From Serratia ficaria (GTDB taxonomy: Bacteria > Pseudomonadota > Gammaproteobacteria > Enterobacterales > Enterobacteriaceae): a DNA stretch of 64,000 nt. The position numbers and the translations under genes are program-made. Shown in pieces: positions 29,501 to 37,777 of the stretch (position 1 is its first letter; every line of letters begins with the position of its first letter). The stretch covers positions 4,836,001 through 4,900,000 of the forward strand of contig NZ_LT906479.1 in the NCBI RefSeq assembly GCF_900187015.1. Direction: 5' to 3'. The notes under the pieces are model-generated. The model saw only the letters and a list, made by a program, of their open reading frames with translations, was not told the origin of the DNA and did no database searches.

Positions 29501-30598
29501 TTAGGCGTTCTGCACGGGCAGGCAGGCGGCGATCGACGCCAACACCAGCTCATGCCCCACGCCGCCGCGGACTTCCGCCTGACCGATGGCGGTCGGCAGC
29601 ACCAACCGCAGCTCGCCCGCCAGCACTTTCTTGTCGCGCATCATGTGCGGCAGATAGGACTCCGGCGTCATTTCCTGCGGCCCGCAGACCGGCAGGCCGG
29701 CGCGCAGCAGCAGCGCTTTGATGCGCGCGATGTCGTCGGCCGAGAACTGGCCGAGACGGCGCGCGGTTTCCGCCGCCATCACCATGCCGGCCGCCACGGC
29801 TTCGCCGTGCAGCCATACACCATAGCCCATTTCAGCTTCGATCGCATGGCCGTATGTATGACCCAGGTTAAGCAACGCGCGCAGACCGCTTTCGCGTTCG
29901 TCGGCAGCCACCACCTCGGCCTTCAGCTCGCAGCAGCGGCGGATGCAGTAGGCCAGAGCCTGCATATCCAGCGCCACCAACGCATCGATATTGCTTTCCA
30001 GCCAGACGAAGAAGTCGCGGTCGAGAATGATCCCGTACTTGATCACTTCAGCCAGGCCAGAGGAGAGTTCACGCGCCGGCAGGGTCTGCAGACAGTCCAG
30101 ATCGACCACCACCGAGGCGGGCTGATAGAACGCGCCGATCATGTTTTTGCCGAGCGGGTGATTGACGGCGGTTTTGCCGCCAACGGAGGAGTCCACCTGC
30201 GACAGCAGCGTGGTGGGAACCTGAATGAAGCGCACGCCGCGCTGATAGCAGGCCGCGGCAAAGCCGGTAAGATCACCGACAACGCCGCCGCCGAGCGCGA
30301 TCAGGGTCGTATCGCGGCCGTGAGGCTTTTCCAGCAGCGCTGAGAACACCTGCTCGAGTACGGCAAGGGATTTGTACTGTTCGCCATCAGGCAGTATCAC
30401 CTGATCCACCATCACGCCGCCCTGCTCCAGCACCTTCCGGACGCGGTCCAGATAGATCGGCGCCAGCGTCTGGTTAGTGACCAGCATCACCTGCTCACCG
30501 GCTTTCAGCGGCATAAAAGAAGCCGGATCGTTAAACAATCCGGCGGCTATGGTAATCGGGTAGCTGCGCTCCCCAAGCGTTACGGTAATTCTCTCCAT
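29501..30598 (-). CDS. aroB: 3-Dehydroquinate synthase
   Basis: 365 residues (E. coli 362). It catalyses the second step of the shikimate pathway, converting DAHP to 3-dehydroquinate with NAD+ and a divalent metal. Seen motifs: [28 protein letters not shown] (NAD binding), [29 protein letters not shown] with a metal ligand, and the metal-binding His in [12 protein letters not shown] and WLHGEAVA. The ATG at 30598 matches the E. coli start MERI; six upstream codons (from 30616) are open but not conserved. The 97-base gap before it, holding a CRISPR-type repeat, is longer than I recall for E. coli. Confidence 0.97.
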   Translation of the reverse strand: MERITVTLGERSYPITIAAGLFNDPASFMPLKAGEQVMLVTNQTLAPIYLDRVRKVLEQGGVMVDQVILPDGEQYKSLAVLEQVFSALLEKPHGRDTTLIALGGGVVGDLTGFAAACYQRGVRFIQVPTTLLSQVDSSVGGKTAVNHPLGKNMIGAFYQPASVVVDLDCLQTLPARELSSGLAEVIKYGIILDRDFFVWLESNIDALVALDMQALAYCIRRCCELKAEVVAADERESGLRALLNLGHTYGHAIEAEMGYGVWLHGEAVAAGMVMAAETARRLGQFSADDIARIKALLLRAGLPVCGPQEMTPESYLPHMMRDKKVLAGELRLVLPTAIGQAEVRGGVGHELVLASIAACLPVQNA

Positions 30599-30621
30599 GT
30601 CGCGCTCAGTTCTCAATGTGG

Positions 30622-30650
30622 CGGTTTATCCCCGCTGCTGCGGGGAACAC
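30622..30650 (-). repeat. Solitary type I-E-like CRISPR repeat (no array)
   Basis: Read on the minus strand, this 29-bp element starts GTGTTCCCCGC, continues AGCA and ends GCGGGGATAAACCG. It agrees with the E. coli type I-E repeat, as I recall it, at 26 of 29 positions. The perfect 6-bp stem CCCCGC/GCGGGG and the terminal 8 bases ATAAACCG (the 5' handle left by Cas6e) are intact; all differences are at base 2 and in the loop side. No second copy occurs one repeat-plus-spacer unit (about 61 bp) away on either side or elsewhere in the window, and no cas genes are present. It lies in sense direction between aroK and aroB, ending 23 bases before the aroB ATG. Confidence 0.82.
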
Positions 30651-30665
30651 AATCAGTCTTTCCGC

Positions 30666-30690
30666 ATTTGCCCGTGGCCAACACGGAAAC
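30666..30690 (-). other. Small hairpin in the aroK-aroB gap
   Basis: On the minus strand CCGTG-TTGGC-CACGG (about 30672-30686) forms a 5-bp stem, inside a looser TTTCCG/CGGAAA pair. It lies between the aroK stop and the CRISPR-type repeat. The 8-mer CAATCAGT occurs on the plus strand at both 30650-30657 and 30693-30700, framing this segment. Confidence 0.45.
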
Positions 30691-30695
30691 CGCAA

Positions 30696-31217
30696 TCAGT
30701 TGCTTTCCAGCATGTTGATGATCTGGTTGGCAACCACTTTAGCGCTTTGATCGTCGGTGCGGATAGTCACATCTGCAATTTCTTCGTACAACGGATTGCG
30801 TTCTTTCGCCAGGGCTTCCAGGACCTCACGCGGAGGAGAATCAACCTGCAGCAGCGGACGCTTTTTGTCGCGCTGGGTACGGGCCAATTGCTTCTCGATA
30901 GTGGTTTCCAGATAGACCACGACGCCACGCGCCGACAGACGGTTGCGCGTTTCGCGCGACTTCACCGAACCGCCACCGGTAGCCAGCACAATCCCTTGCT
31001 TTTCCGTCAGTTCATTAATGACTTTTTCTTCACGATCGCGGAAACCTTCTTCACCTTCCACGTCGAATACCCAGCCCACGTCAGCTCCGGTACGTCGCTC
31101 AATTTCTTGATCGGAGTCGAAGAACTCCATATTGAGTTGCTGAGCTAACTGACGGCCAATAGTGCTTTTGCCGGCACCCATAGGCCCAACCAGAAAGATA
31201 TTGCGTTTCTCTGCCAT
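30696..31217 (-). CDS. aroK: Shikimate kinase I
   Basis: A 173-residue P-loop kinase (same length as E. coli AroK) phosphorylating shikimate at the 3-hydroxyl. Walker A is GPMGAGKST at residues 11-19; [17 protein letters not shown] contains the shikimate-binding Asp; GGGSV is the next substrate loop; and the LID region has [12 protein letters not shown]. It is the first gene of the aroK-to-trpS operon. Promoter elements and a long leader lie upstream, between it and hofQ. Confidence 0.97.
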   Translation of the reverse strand: MAEKRNIFLVGPMGAGKSTIGRQLAQQLNMEFFDSDQEIERRTGADVGWVFDVEGEEGFRDREEKVINELTEKQGIVLATGGGSVKSRETRNRLSARGVVVYLETTIEKQLARTQRDKKRPLLQVDSPPREVLEALAKERNPLYEEIADVTIRTDDQSAKVVANQIINMLESN

Positions 31218-31568
31218 GTTTTTCGGTATTACTAAGACAATTCGTTAATGTTAACCCGCCCCGCCAATCAAATCAGCGGCGGGACCTAAACTGAAACCTC
31301 ATGAACGATAGTGCGAGATCAGACGAAAAATTATCTCAACACTCTTGGTAGTTTGGCAACCGAATAAATCGCAATCCACGCCGCAGGAGGGAAACCATAC
31401 GTTTTTAACGGCGTCTTGGCGCTAACAAAAAAAACCTCGGTGCTCAATTCGGTAACCCTTGTAAGCTAATTCGGCCGCAGCGTCAAACGCAGATGCCCCC
31501 AAGGAGACAAAAAAGTGTATCTGCACATCAACTTTAGGCGATTTACGGCAAAGGCGACAGCCGGCTGT
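31218..31568 (-). promoter_or_regulatory. aroK promoter and leader region
   Basis: A 351-bp gap between hofQ and aroK. On the minus strand TTGACG (31486-31481) and TACAAG (31463-31458) with a 17-bp spacer make a good sigma-70 promoter; transcription would start near 31451 and leave a leader of about 230 nt. Within the leader an eight-A/T run (31427-31435) follows an otherwise GC-rich segment. I see no ORF and no recognised riboswitch. Confidence 0.6.
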
Positions 31569-32813
31569 TCATGCCTTAATCAATGTCGGAGTGATGAATA
31601 TCACCAGCTCGCGTCTTTTATGCTGTTTGCTGCTCTGTTTGAACAACGATCCCAGCAGCGGCACGTCGCCGATGCCGGGCACCTTGTCGGCGCCCCGCCC
31701 GCTATGCCGTTGAAAAATCCCCCCCAACACGATGGTTTCACCGTCTTTTACCGTGATCTGGGTCTTTATCTCCTGCTTATCGATGGTCAGCGCTTCTCCC
31801 GCCCCCCGACTGACCGAGCGCCCCGGCATATTTTGGCTGATGTGCAGCGTCAGGGTAATGCGGCCGTCGGGCAACACCTTCGGCGTCACCTCCATGCCCA
31901 GCACCGCTTCCCTGAACTCCACCGAGGTAGCGCCGCTGGCGCCGCTCGAGACTTCGTAAGGAATTTCCGTTCCCTGCTTGATGCTCGCGGTTTGCAAATG
32001 CGCCGTCAGCAGGCGCGGGCTGGCGATGATTTCCACCTGATTTTCCTGCTCCAGCGCGCTCAGTTCCAGGCTCAACAGGCGCCCGCCAAGGCGCGCCAGG
32101 TGAAAGCCGGCGTTCACCGCGCTGCGCTCCAGCGGCAAATCGACGCTGAAGTTATCCAGCCGCAGCGGCTGCGCCGGCCGCCCCTCCGGCGCCAGCCCCC
32201 AGCGCACGCCAAGATCGCGCAGGCTTTCGCTGTTGATGGTCACGATATGCGCCGCCAGCTGCACCTGCGCCAGCGGCCTGTCCATCTCCGCCACCCGCTT
32301 TTTGAGCAACGCCAATCCCGACGCGGTATCGCGGATCAATAACGCGTTGGTGCGCCTGTCGGCCACCACGCTGCCGCGTTCGTCGGGCAACGCGCCGCGC
32401 TGCGCGTTCAGGGTTTCGGCAACCTCGGCGGCGTCGGCGTTTTTCAGCGCCAGCGTCAGGCTGTGCAGCGGCTGCCGCAACGCCAGAGCCTGCTGGCGCT
32501 GCTGTTGTTCCTGCACGTCAGGCTCGGGAGAGACCAGCAGCACATTGCCCTCCCGCGTCATCGACAGTTTGCCCATGCGCAATACCAGCGCCAGCGCCTG
32601 CGGCCAGGGGACGTTATCTAACCGCAGCGTCAGAGTGCCGCTCACTCCCGCGGCGACGATCACATTCAGCTGACGGTAATCGGCCAACGCCTGCAGGATC
32701 ACCGCGACCGGCGCCTCCTGAAACGCCAGTGAAATGGGCGGGTTATCCTGCGCGGGAGCCGCGGCAGCCGCCAGGCTCCACAGCGACATTCCCAGCCAGT
32801 GGCATCCTTTCAT
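31569..32813 (-). CDS. hofQ: HofQ, secretin of the DNA-uptake/type IV pilus system
   Basis: 414 residues, in the size range of HofQ (E. coli 412). It is an outer-membrane secretin of the PilQ/ComE type. The signal peptide is at about 1-21 (SLAAAAAPAQ). A STN-like domain follows (about 25-90), then NolW-like domains (about 95-190: TLNAQRGALPDERGSVVADRRTNALLIRD), and the C-terminal secretin domain (about 240-414) with EIPYEVSSGASGATSVEF, VTPKVLPDGRITLTL and VPGIGDVPLLGSLF. In Haemophilus the homologue is needed for DNA uptake; in E. coli it allows use of DNA as nutrient. It is the last gene of hofMNOPQ. Confidence 0.93.
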   Translation of the reverse strand: MKGCHWLGMSLWSLAAAAAPAQDNPPISLAFQEAPVAVILQALADYRQLNVIVAAGVSGTLTLRLDNVPWPQALALVLRMGKLSMTREGNVLLVSPEPDVQEQQQRQQALALRQPLHSLTLALKNADAAEVAETLNAQRGALPDERGSVVADRRTNALLIRDTASGLALLKKRVAEMDRPLAQVQLAAHIVTINSESLRDLGVRWGLAPEGRPAQPLRLDNFSVDLPLERSAVNAGFHLARLGGRLLSLELSALEQENQVEIIASPRLLTAHLQTASIKQGTEIPYEVSSGASGATSVEFREAVLGMEVTPKVLPDGRITLTLHISQNMPGRSVSRGAGEALTIDKQEIKTQITVKDGETIVLGGIFQRHSGRGADKVPGIGDVPLLGSLFKQSSKQHKRRELVIFITPTLIKA

Positions 32814-32822
32814 TCTGTTTCC

Positions 32823-33170
32823 CTATGGTGTGTTCAGCATCAGCCGCACGTCGTCGCCGGCGACCGGGCAATCCGGATCCGTCGGCAGCGCCGCCAGCGT
32901 CAGCGCATCAGCCGCTATCCACGCTACCCGCCAGCGCCCGGCCAGCAACGTCTGCTGCGGCCGCAGGCGCAACCATTGCCCCGCCGGCGTGACGACCCAG
33001 CCATAGCGCAAGGCCGGCTGCCCGATAATGCCCAGCAACCGCCAGTCGCCCGGGGACTCCGCCGCCATCGGGCAGTCAGGCAACGGCAGCGGGATAAAGG
33101 GATTGCGCGGCTGCGCCGCCAGTACCCACGGCAGCAGCAGCCATATCCCCAGCCATCGCCGTTTATTCAT
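32823..33170 (-). CDS. hofP: HofP, PilP-like pilus assembly protein
   Basis: A 115-residue protein with an N-terminal signal or anchor segment (LGIWLLLPWVLAAQ, about 7-20) followed by QPRNPFIP, the PilP-type start of the mature part, and the GIIGQPALRYGWVVTPAGQWLRLRPQQ segment typical of HofP. It is expected in the periplasm as a link between the inner-membrane HofM/N/O complex and the HofQ secretin. It overlaps hofO by eight bases. Identity depends partly on operon position; sequence conservation in the family is low. Confidence 0.82.
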   Translation of the reverse strand: MNKRRWLGIWLLLPWVLAAQPRNPFIPLPLPDCPMAAESPGDWRLLGIIGQPALRYGWVVTPAGQWLRLRPQQTLLAGRWRVAWIAADALTLAALPTDPDCPVAGDDVRLMLNTP

Positions 33171-33672
33171 CGGCGTACTCTTCGGCGTCGTCTTGCAGCG
33201 TGAGGCGTACTCTCATGCCCTGCGGCGGCGTTTCAATGCTTAGCCGCTCAATGCGCAAGCCGGCGGGCAATGCCGTCAACAGCGTCAATAACCCGGCATA
33301 GCCGATGCGCACACTCAGGAGCTGTCGCGGCGGTTTTTCCAGCCGCTGCCAGCGCAGCAGCGTGGCGTCGGTCGGCCGCAGCGCCTCCATCAGCCCCGCC
33401 TGCCCGACAGACGGGTGTATCGCCTGCCGCAAGCGCACACGCATCGCTTCCTGCGTTGGCATCTGCGCCAGCTGCCGCTCGCGCTGTTCAATTTGCTGTT
33501 CAAGGCGTTGCCGCTGTGCGGAGGCGCGTTCCCGCTGTTGCCCTTCATCCCGCAGCAGCCAACCGGCGGCAACCAGCGCCAGCAGGCTCAGCGCGAGCCA
33601 CTGCGTCGCCAAAACCTGCCAGCCCGGCAGACTCAGCCAGCGCCACAGCCAGAGAGAAAAGGCGCTATCCAT
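33163..33672 (-). CDS. hofO: HofO, PilO-like pilus assembly protein
   Basis: A 169-residue bitopic inner-membrane protein: one membrane helix about residues 15-40 (LPGWQVLATQWLALSLLALVAAGWLL), a coiled coil rich in Gln, Arg and Glu (about 43-75: QREASAQRQRLEQQIEQRERQL-like), then a small periplasmic domain. This layout is that of PilO/GspM proteins. It overlaps hofN and hofP by eight bases each, so the genes are translated as a unit. Confidence 0.82.
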   Translation of the reverse strand: MDSAFSLWLWRWLSLPGWQVLATQWLALSLLALVAAGWLLRDEGQQRERASAQRQRLEQQIEQRERQLAQMPTQEAMRVRLRQAIHPSVGQAGLMEALRPTDATLLRWQRLEKPPRQLLSVRIGYAGLLTLLTALPAGLRIERLSIETPPQGMRVRLTLQDDAEEYADE

Positions 33673-34204
33673 CGCGCCCCCACGCCGTCAGCGTGAAGGT
33701 GAACAGACCATCCTGGCGCTGCGCCACCTCCGCCAGCCGATGCTGGCGCAACAGCGGCAGCGCCGCCAGCCGCTGCTCAAATTGGGCGATCGCCGCGTGA
33801 TGCCGGCTCAGGCCGCGCAGCTGGAACCCTTCCTGCAGGTTGCCGTCCAGCGAGATCAGCCACAGCGGCGGCGGCACGGCGGCGGAAAGCTGCTGCAACA
33901 GCTGCAGATAGCGCCGGTTATGCTGCCGATTGCGCGCCCGCTGCTCCGCTCTGGCGCTTTGCCGCTCCAGCTGCGCCAGCTGGCGCTGCCCCTGCTGGTA
34001 GCGTTGCGTCAGCGCCGCCAACCGATCGGCGCGCGCTTCGAGGCGAGTTTGCCGCTGCGCCTGGCGGCCGTGCAGCAAGCTGAAGACCAGCGCCACGGTC
34101 AGCAGCACCAACGCCAGCTGCAGCGCCAACATGCGCAGCCAAAAAAAACCGCGTCGGCGCTGACGCTGGCCCCGCCAGGGCAGCAGATTGACCTGATACA
34201 TCAC
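33665..34204 (-). CDS. hofN: HofN, PilN-like pilus assembly protein
   Basis: A 179-residue protein with a short cytoplasmic segment MYQVNLLPWRGQRQRRR, as in PilN proteins where the INLLPWR motif binds PilM. A membrane helix follows (about 24-44), then an Arg/Gln/Ala-rich coiled coil (about 48-95) and a periplasmic C-terminal domain. The N-terminal motif is the best evidence for the assignment. The start overlaps the hofM stop by four bases (ATGA). Confidence 0.88.
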   Translation of the reverse strand: MMYQVNLLPWRGQRQRRRGFFWLRMLALQLALVLLTVALVFSLLHGRQAQRQTRLEARADRLAALTQRYQQGQRQLAQLERQSARAEQRARNRQHNRRYLQLLQQLSAAVPPPLWLISLDGNLQEGFQLRGLSRHHAAIAQFEQRLAALPLLRQHRLAEVAQRQDGLFTFTLTAWGRDG

Positions 34205-35043
34205 GCATCCTCCTGCCGCAGCGCCAAACCGCCGGCCAGCACAAACGCCGCCGGCTGCGCGGGCAGCGGCGGCCGCAGCTGGCGAAAGGCGCTGAGCGGC
34301 GACCAGGCAAGGCAGCCGGGCGGAGGCGCATCATCCAGCACGCTACTGTAGCAGACCGGCAGATCGGCGCGAGGCGCCCCTGCTGCTTGCAGCGCCCGCA
34401 GCGCCTGCATCAGGCCATCGGGCTCGCCGGCCGACAGCGCGCCATAAGCGAACGCGCCACCGCCGGGCGCCACCCACAGCCATTCGTGCTCCAGACGGTG
34501 CAACAATCCCGCGGCGGCGGGCAATCCGGCGGCGGTGGCCATCACCCGCAGCGCGCAGGGCGTAATGTCGACCGCCTGCGGCTGCAGATCGGCCTGGCGC
34601 AGGCAGTGCAGCCACTGTTGCAATTCCAGCCTGCGCGCGGCGGTCAGCAGCAATGCCGCCGCATCCGGCGGCGCGGCGCGGTAATCGAGCACCAGCGTTT
34701 GCCCGGCGAGCGGGAACTGCTTCAGCCCGTGACGGCTGATATAATCGTCGCGCTCCGGCTCTTTCAGCCGCGCGTCCGGCTGCGGCATGCGCTGCTGCAA
34801 AACCCGTTGCGCGGGCAGGGCAATGCGTAAGGAAATATGTCTTGGTAACTGGACGCGCCATTGCCGCAGCGCCTGAATGAGGGATTCGGAAGGTTCCAGG
34901 CAGCCGTCGCGCAGCACCGCCTGCGGCAGCCGATGTTGCCACCAGTGGCGCAGCTGCCACCCATTGCGGCGGCGCTGAGCCGCCAGGGCGCGCACGCCGT
35001 TGTTTTGTATATCCAGCCCCACCTGCCATGATTGAGAGAACAT
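34201..35043 (-). CDS. hofM: HofM, PilM-like pilus assembly protein
   Basis: About 280 residues, of the actin-like PilM/HofM family (E. coli HofM 259). The N-terminus SQSWQVGLDIQNNGVRALAA carries the beginning of the ATPase fold, and RHISLRIALPAQRVLQQRM is the conserved second strand region. It is expected on the cytoplasmic side, binding HofN. I place the start at the ATG at 35043, aligned with the E. coli N-terminus (M-x-x-x-x-WQ-GL); GGAGG lies 11 bases upstream. An ATG at 35061 and longer readings up to 35277 would run into the mrcA start region. Divergent from mrcA, as in E. coli. Confidence 0.85.
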   Translation of the reverse strand: MFSQSWQVGLDIQNNGVRALAAQRRRNGWQLRHWWQHRLPQAVLRDGCLEPSESLIQALRQWRVQLPRHISLRIALPAQRVLQQRMPQPDARLKEPERDDYISRHGLKQFPLAGQTLVLDYRAAPPDAAALLLTAARRLELQQWLHCLRQADLQPQAVDITPCALRVMATAAGLPAAAGLLHRLEHEWLWVAPGGGAFAYGALSAGEPDGLMQALRALQAAGAPRADLPVCYSSVLDDAPPPGCLAWSPLSAFRQLRPPLPAQPAAFVLAGGLALRQEDA

Positions 35044-35165
35044 ATTTCGCCAAGCCTCCATAACATCAGATGATAAAAGAACATATCCATGTTGCAGGCT
35101 TGCCTTTATACTACCGCGCGGTTGTTTATAAACTGCCCAAATGACATGAAAATGGGAAATCTCAG

Positions 35166-37724
35166 GTGAAGTTCGTAAAGTATTTACTAATCCTTGCAGT
35201 ATGTTGCATCGTGCTGGGAGCAGCCTCGATTTTTGGCTTGTACAAGTATGTCGAGCCACAGCTGCCTGACGTCGCAACGCTGAAAGACGTGCGGCTGCAG
35301 ATACCGATGCAGGTTTACAGCGCCGATGGCGAGCTGATCGCCCAATACGGCGAGAAGCGCCGCATTCCGCTGAAGCTCAATCAGATCCCGCCGGTGATGG
35401 TGCATGCGTTTATCGCCACCGAAGACAGCCGCTTCTATGAGCATCACGGCGTCGATCCGGTCGGCATCTTCCGCGCCGCCTCTATCGCGCTGGTCTCCGG
35501 CCACGCGTCTCAGGGGGCGAGTACCATTACCCAACAGCTGGCGCGAAACTTCTTCTTGAGCCCGGAACGCACCCTGATGCGCAAAATCAAGGAAGCTTTC
35601 CTGGCGGTGCGCATCGAGCAGATGCTGTCCAAGGACGAGATCCTTGAACTGTATCTGAACAAGATCTATCTGGGTTACCGCGCCTACGGCGTGGGCGCCG
35701 CCGCGCAGGTTTACTTCGGCAAAGACGTCAGCCAGCTCACCCTGAGCGAAATGGCGACCATCGCCGGTCTGCCGAAGGCGCCGTCCACCTTCAACCCGCT
35801 CTACTCGCACGATCGCGCCGTCGCCCGTCGCAACGTGGTGCTATCGCGCATGCTGGATGAACACTACATCACCCAGGCACAGTACGATCAGGCGCGCGCC
35901 GAAGATCTGGTGGCCAACTACCATGCGCCGGAAATCAGCTTCTCCGCCCCTTATCTCTCCGAGATGGTGCGTCAGGAGATGATCAAGCGCTACGGCGACA
36001 ACGCCTATACCGACGGTTACAAGGTCTATACCACCGTCACCAAGCGGCTGCAGCAGGCGGCGCAGGAATCGGTGCGCAACAACGTGCTGGCCTACGACAT
36101 GCGCCACGGCTACCGCGGCCCGTCCAACGTGCTGTGGAAAGTCGGTGAAGCGGCCTGGGATCAAAAACAGATTGTCGACTCGCTGAAAAACCTGCCGAAC
36201 TACGGCCCGTTGGCACCGGCGGTGATCACCGCCGCCAATGCCGAAGAGGCCACGGCGATGTTGGCGGACGGCAGCAATATCGCGCTGCCGATGGCCAGCA
36301 TGCGCTGGGCCCGTCCTTACAAATCAGACACCCAGCAAGGGCCGACGCCGAAGCGCGTCACCGACGTGGTGCAGGCCGGCCAGCAGGTGTGGGTGCGTAA
36401 GGTCAACGACGCCTGGGGGCTGTCGCAGGTGCCGGACGTCAACTCCGCGCTGGTGTCGATCAACCCGAACGACGGCGCGGTCAAAGCGCTGGTCGGCGGT
36501 TTTGACTTCAACCAGAGCAAATTCAACCGCGTCACCCAGGCGCTGCGTCAGGTCGGTTCGAACATCAAGCCCTTCCTGTACACCGCCGCCATGGACAAGG
36601 GCCTAACGCTGGCCACCATTCTGAACGACCTGCCGATCACCCGCTGGGACGCCGGCGCCGGCACCGACTGGCGGCCGAAAAACTCGCCGCCGACCTATGA
36701 CGGGCCGATTCGCCTGCGTCAGGGGCTGGGCCAGTCGAAGAACGTGGTGATGGTGCGCGCCATGCGTGCAATGGGCGTCGACTACGCGGCGGAGTACCTG
36801 CAGCGCTTCGGCTTCCCGGCGCAGAATATCGTGCATACCGAGTCGCTGGCGCTGGGCTCCGCCTCCTTCACGCCGATGCAGCTGGTGCGCGGTTACGCGG
36901 TGTTGGCCAACGGCGGCTACCTGGTGGATCCGTACTTCATCTCTAAAATCGAAGACGATAACGGCAATACGGTATTTGAAACCAAGCCGAAGATCGTCTG
37001 CAGCAGCTGCAACCTGCCGGTGATTTACGGCGATACCCACCGTGCGGCGGAGCTTTCCGACGATAACGTCGAGAACGTCGCCACCTCGCAGGAAGGCAAT
37101 AACGGCAACGTGCCGATGCCGCAACTGCAGCAGGTGACCCCGGCTCAGGTGCAGCAGGACGGCGATCAGCAGTATGCGCCGCACGTCATCAGCACGCCGC
37201 TGGCGTTCCTGATCCACGATGCGCTGAACAGCAACATTTACGGCGAACCGGGCTGGATGGGCACCGCCTGGCGTGCGGGCCGCGATCTGAAGCGCCGCGA
37301 TATCGGCGGCAAAACCGGCACCACCAACAGTTCGAAAGACGCCTGGTTCTCCGGCTATGGTCCGGATACCGTCACCTCGGTGTGGATTGGTTTCGATGAC
37401 CATCGCCGCGATCTGGGCCGTTCTACGGTGTCAGGGGCCATTCCGGATCAAATTTCCGGCGGTGAAGGCGGCGCCAAGAGTGCGCAGCCGGCATGGGATG
37501 ATTTCATGAAAAGCGCGCTGGAAGGCATTCCGGAGCAGAAAGTCACCCCGCCTCCGGGCATCGTCAGCGTCACCATCGACAAGAGCAGCGGCAAGCTCTC
37601 CGGCGGCGGCGGCGGCAGCCGCTCCGAGTACTTCATCGAAGGCACTCAACCGAAGGACTACCCGTCGCGCGATACCGGCACCACGCTGACGGACCCCGGC
37701 GGCGAAAGCCACGAGCTGTTCTGA
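35166..37724 (+). CDS. mrcA: Penicillin-binding protein 1A
   Basis: An 852-residue bifunctional class A PBP (E. coli 850) that polymerises and crosslinks peptidoglycan during elongation. N-terminal membrane anchor at about 5-27. Glycosyltransferase domain about 55-230: catalytic Glu86 in ATEDSRFYEHHGVD, plus GASTITQQLARN and KIKEAFLAVRIE. The OB-like linker domain lies at about 310-420. Transpeptidase about 430-800: Ser465-x-x-Lys in GSNIKPFLY, SKN in GQSKNVVMVR, KTGTTNSSKDAWF. It starts at a GTG at 35166, aligned with MKFVKY of E. coli. A terminator follows. Confidence 0.97.
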   Translation: MKFVKYLLILAVCCIVLGAASIFGLYKYVEPQLPDVATLKDVRLQIPMQVYSADGELIAQYGEKRRIPLKLNQIPPVMVHAFIATEDSRFYEHHGVDPVGIFRAASIALVSGHASQGASTITQQLARNFFLSPERTLMRKIKEAFLAVRIEQMLSKDEILELYLNKIYLGYRAYGVGAAAQVYFGKDVSQLTLSEMATIAGLPKAPSTFNPLYSHDRAVARRNVVLSRMLDEHYITQAQYDQARAEDLVANYHAPEISFSAPYLSEMVRQEMIKRYGDNAYTDGYKVYTTVTKRLQQAAQESVRNNVLAYDMRHGYRGPSNVLWKVGEAAWDQKQIVDSLKNLPNYGPLAPAVITAANAEEATAMLADGSNIALPMASMRWARPYKSDTQQGPTPKRVTDVVQAGQQVWVRKVNDAWGLSQVPDVNSALVSINPNDGAVKALVGGFDFNQSKFNRVTQALRQVGSNIKPFLYTAAMDKGLTLATILNDLPITRWDAGAGTDWRPKNSPPTYDGPIRLRQGLGQSKNVVMVRAMRAMGVDYAAEYLQRFGFPAQNIVHTESLALGSASFTPMQLVRGYAVLANGGYLVDPYFISKIEDDNGNTVFETKPKIVCSSCNLPVIYGDTHRAAELSDDNVENVATSQEGNNGNVPMPQLQQVTPAQVQQDGDQQYAPHVISTPLAFLIHDALNSNIYGEPGWMGTAWRAGRDLKRRDIGGKTGTTNSSKDAWFSGYGPDTVTSVWIGFDDHRRDLGRSTVSGAIPDQISGGEGGAKSAQPAWDDFMKSALEGIPEQKVTPPPGIVSVTIDKSSGKLSGGGGGSRSEYFIEGTQPKDYPSRDTGTTLTDPGGESHELF

Positions 37725-37729
37725 TCAAC

Positions 37730-37758
37730 AAGGGCCAGAGAAATCTGGCCCTTTTTTT
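37730..37758 (+). terminator. Terminator of mrcA
   Basis: Stem AAGGGCCAGA/TCTGGCCCTT with a GAAA tetraloop, followed by T7. On the other strand it can also serve nudE, which converges here. Confidence 0.92.
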
Positions 37759-37777
37759 ATTCGGCAAGCGCTGCCGC

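Noticed and set aside
30540..30740. A CRISPR array around the type I-E-like repeat
   Set aside because: No second copy, even degenerate, lies at the expected 61-bp period on either side; those positions are within aroK and aroB coding sequence.
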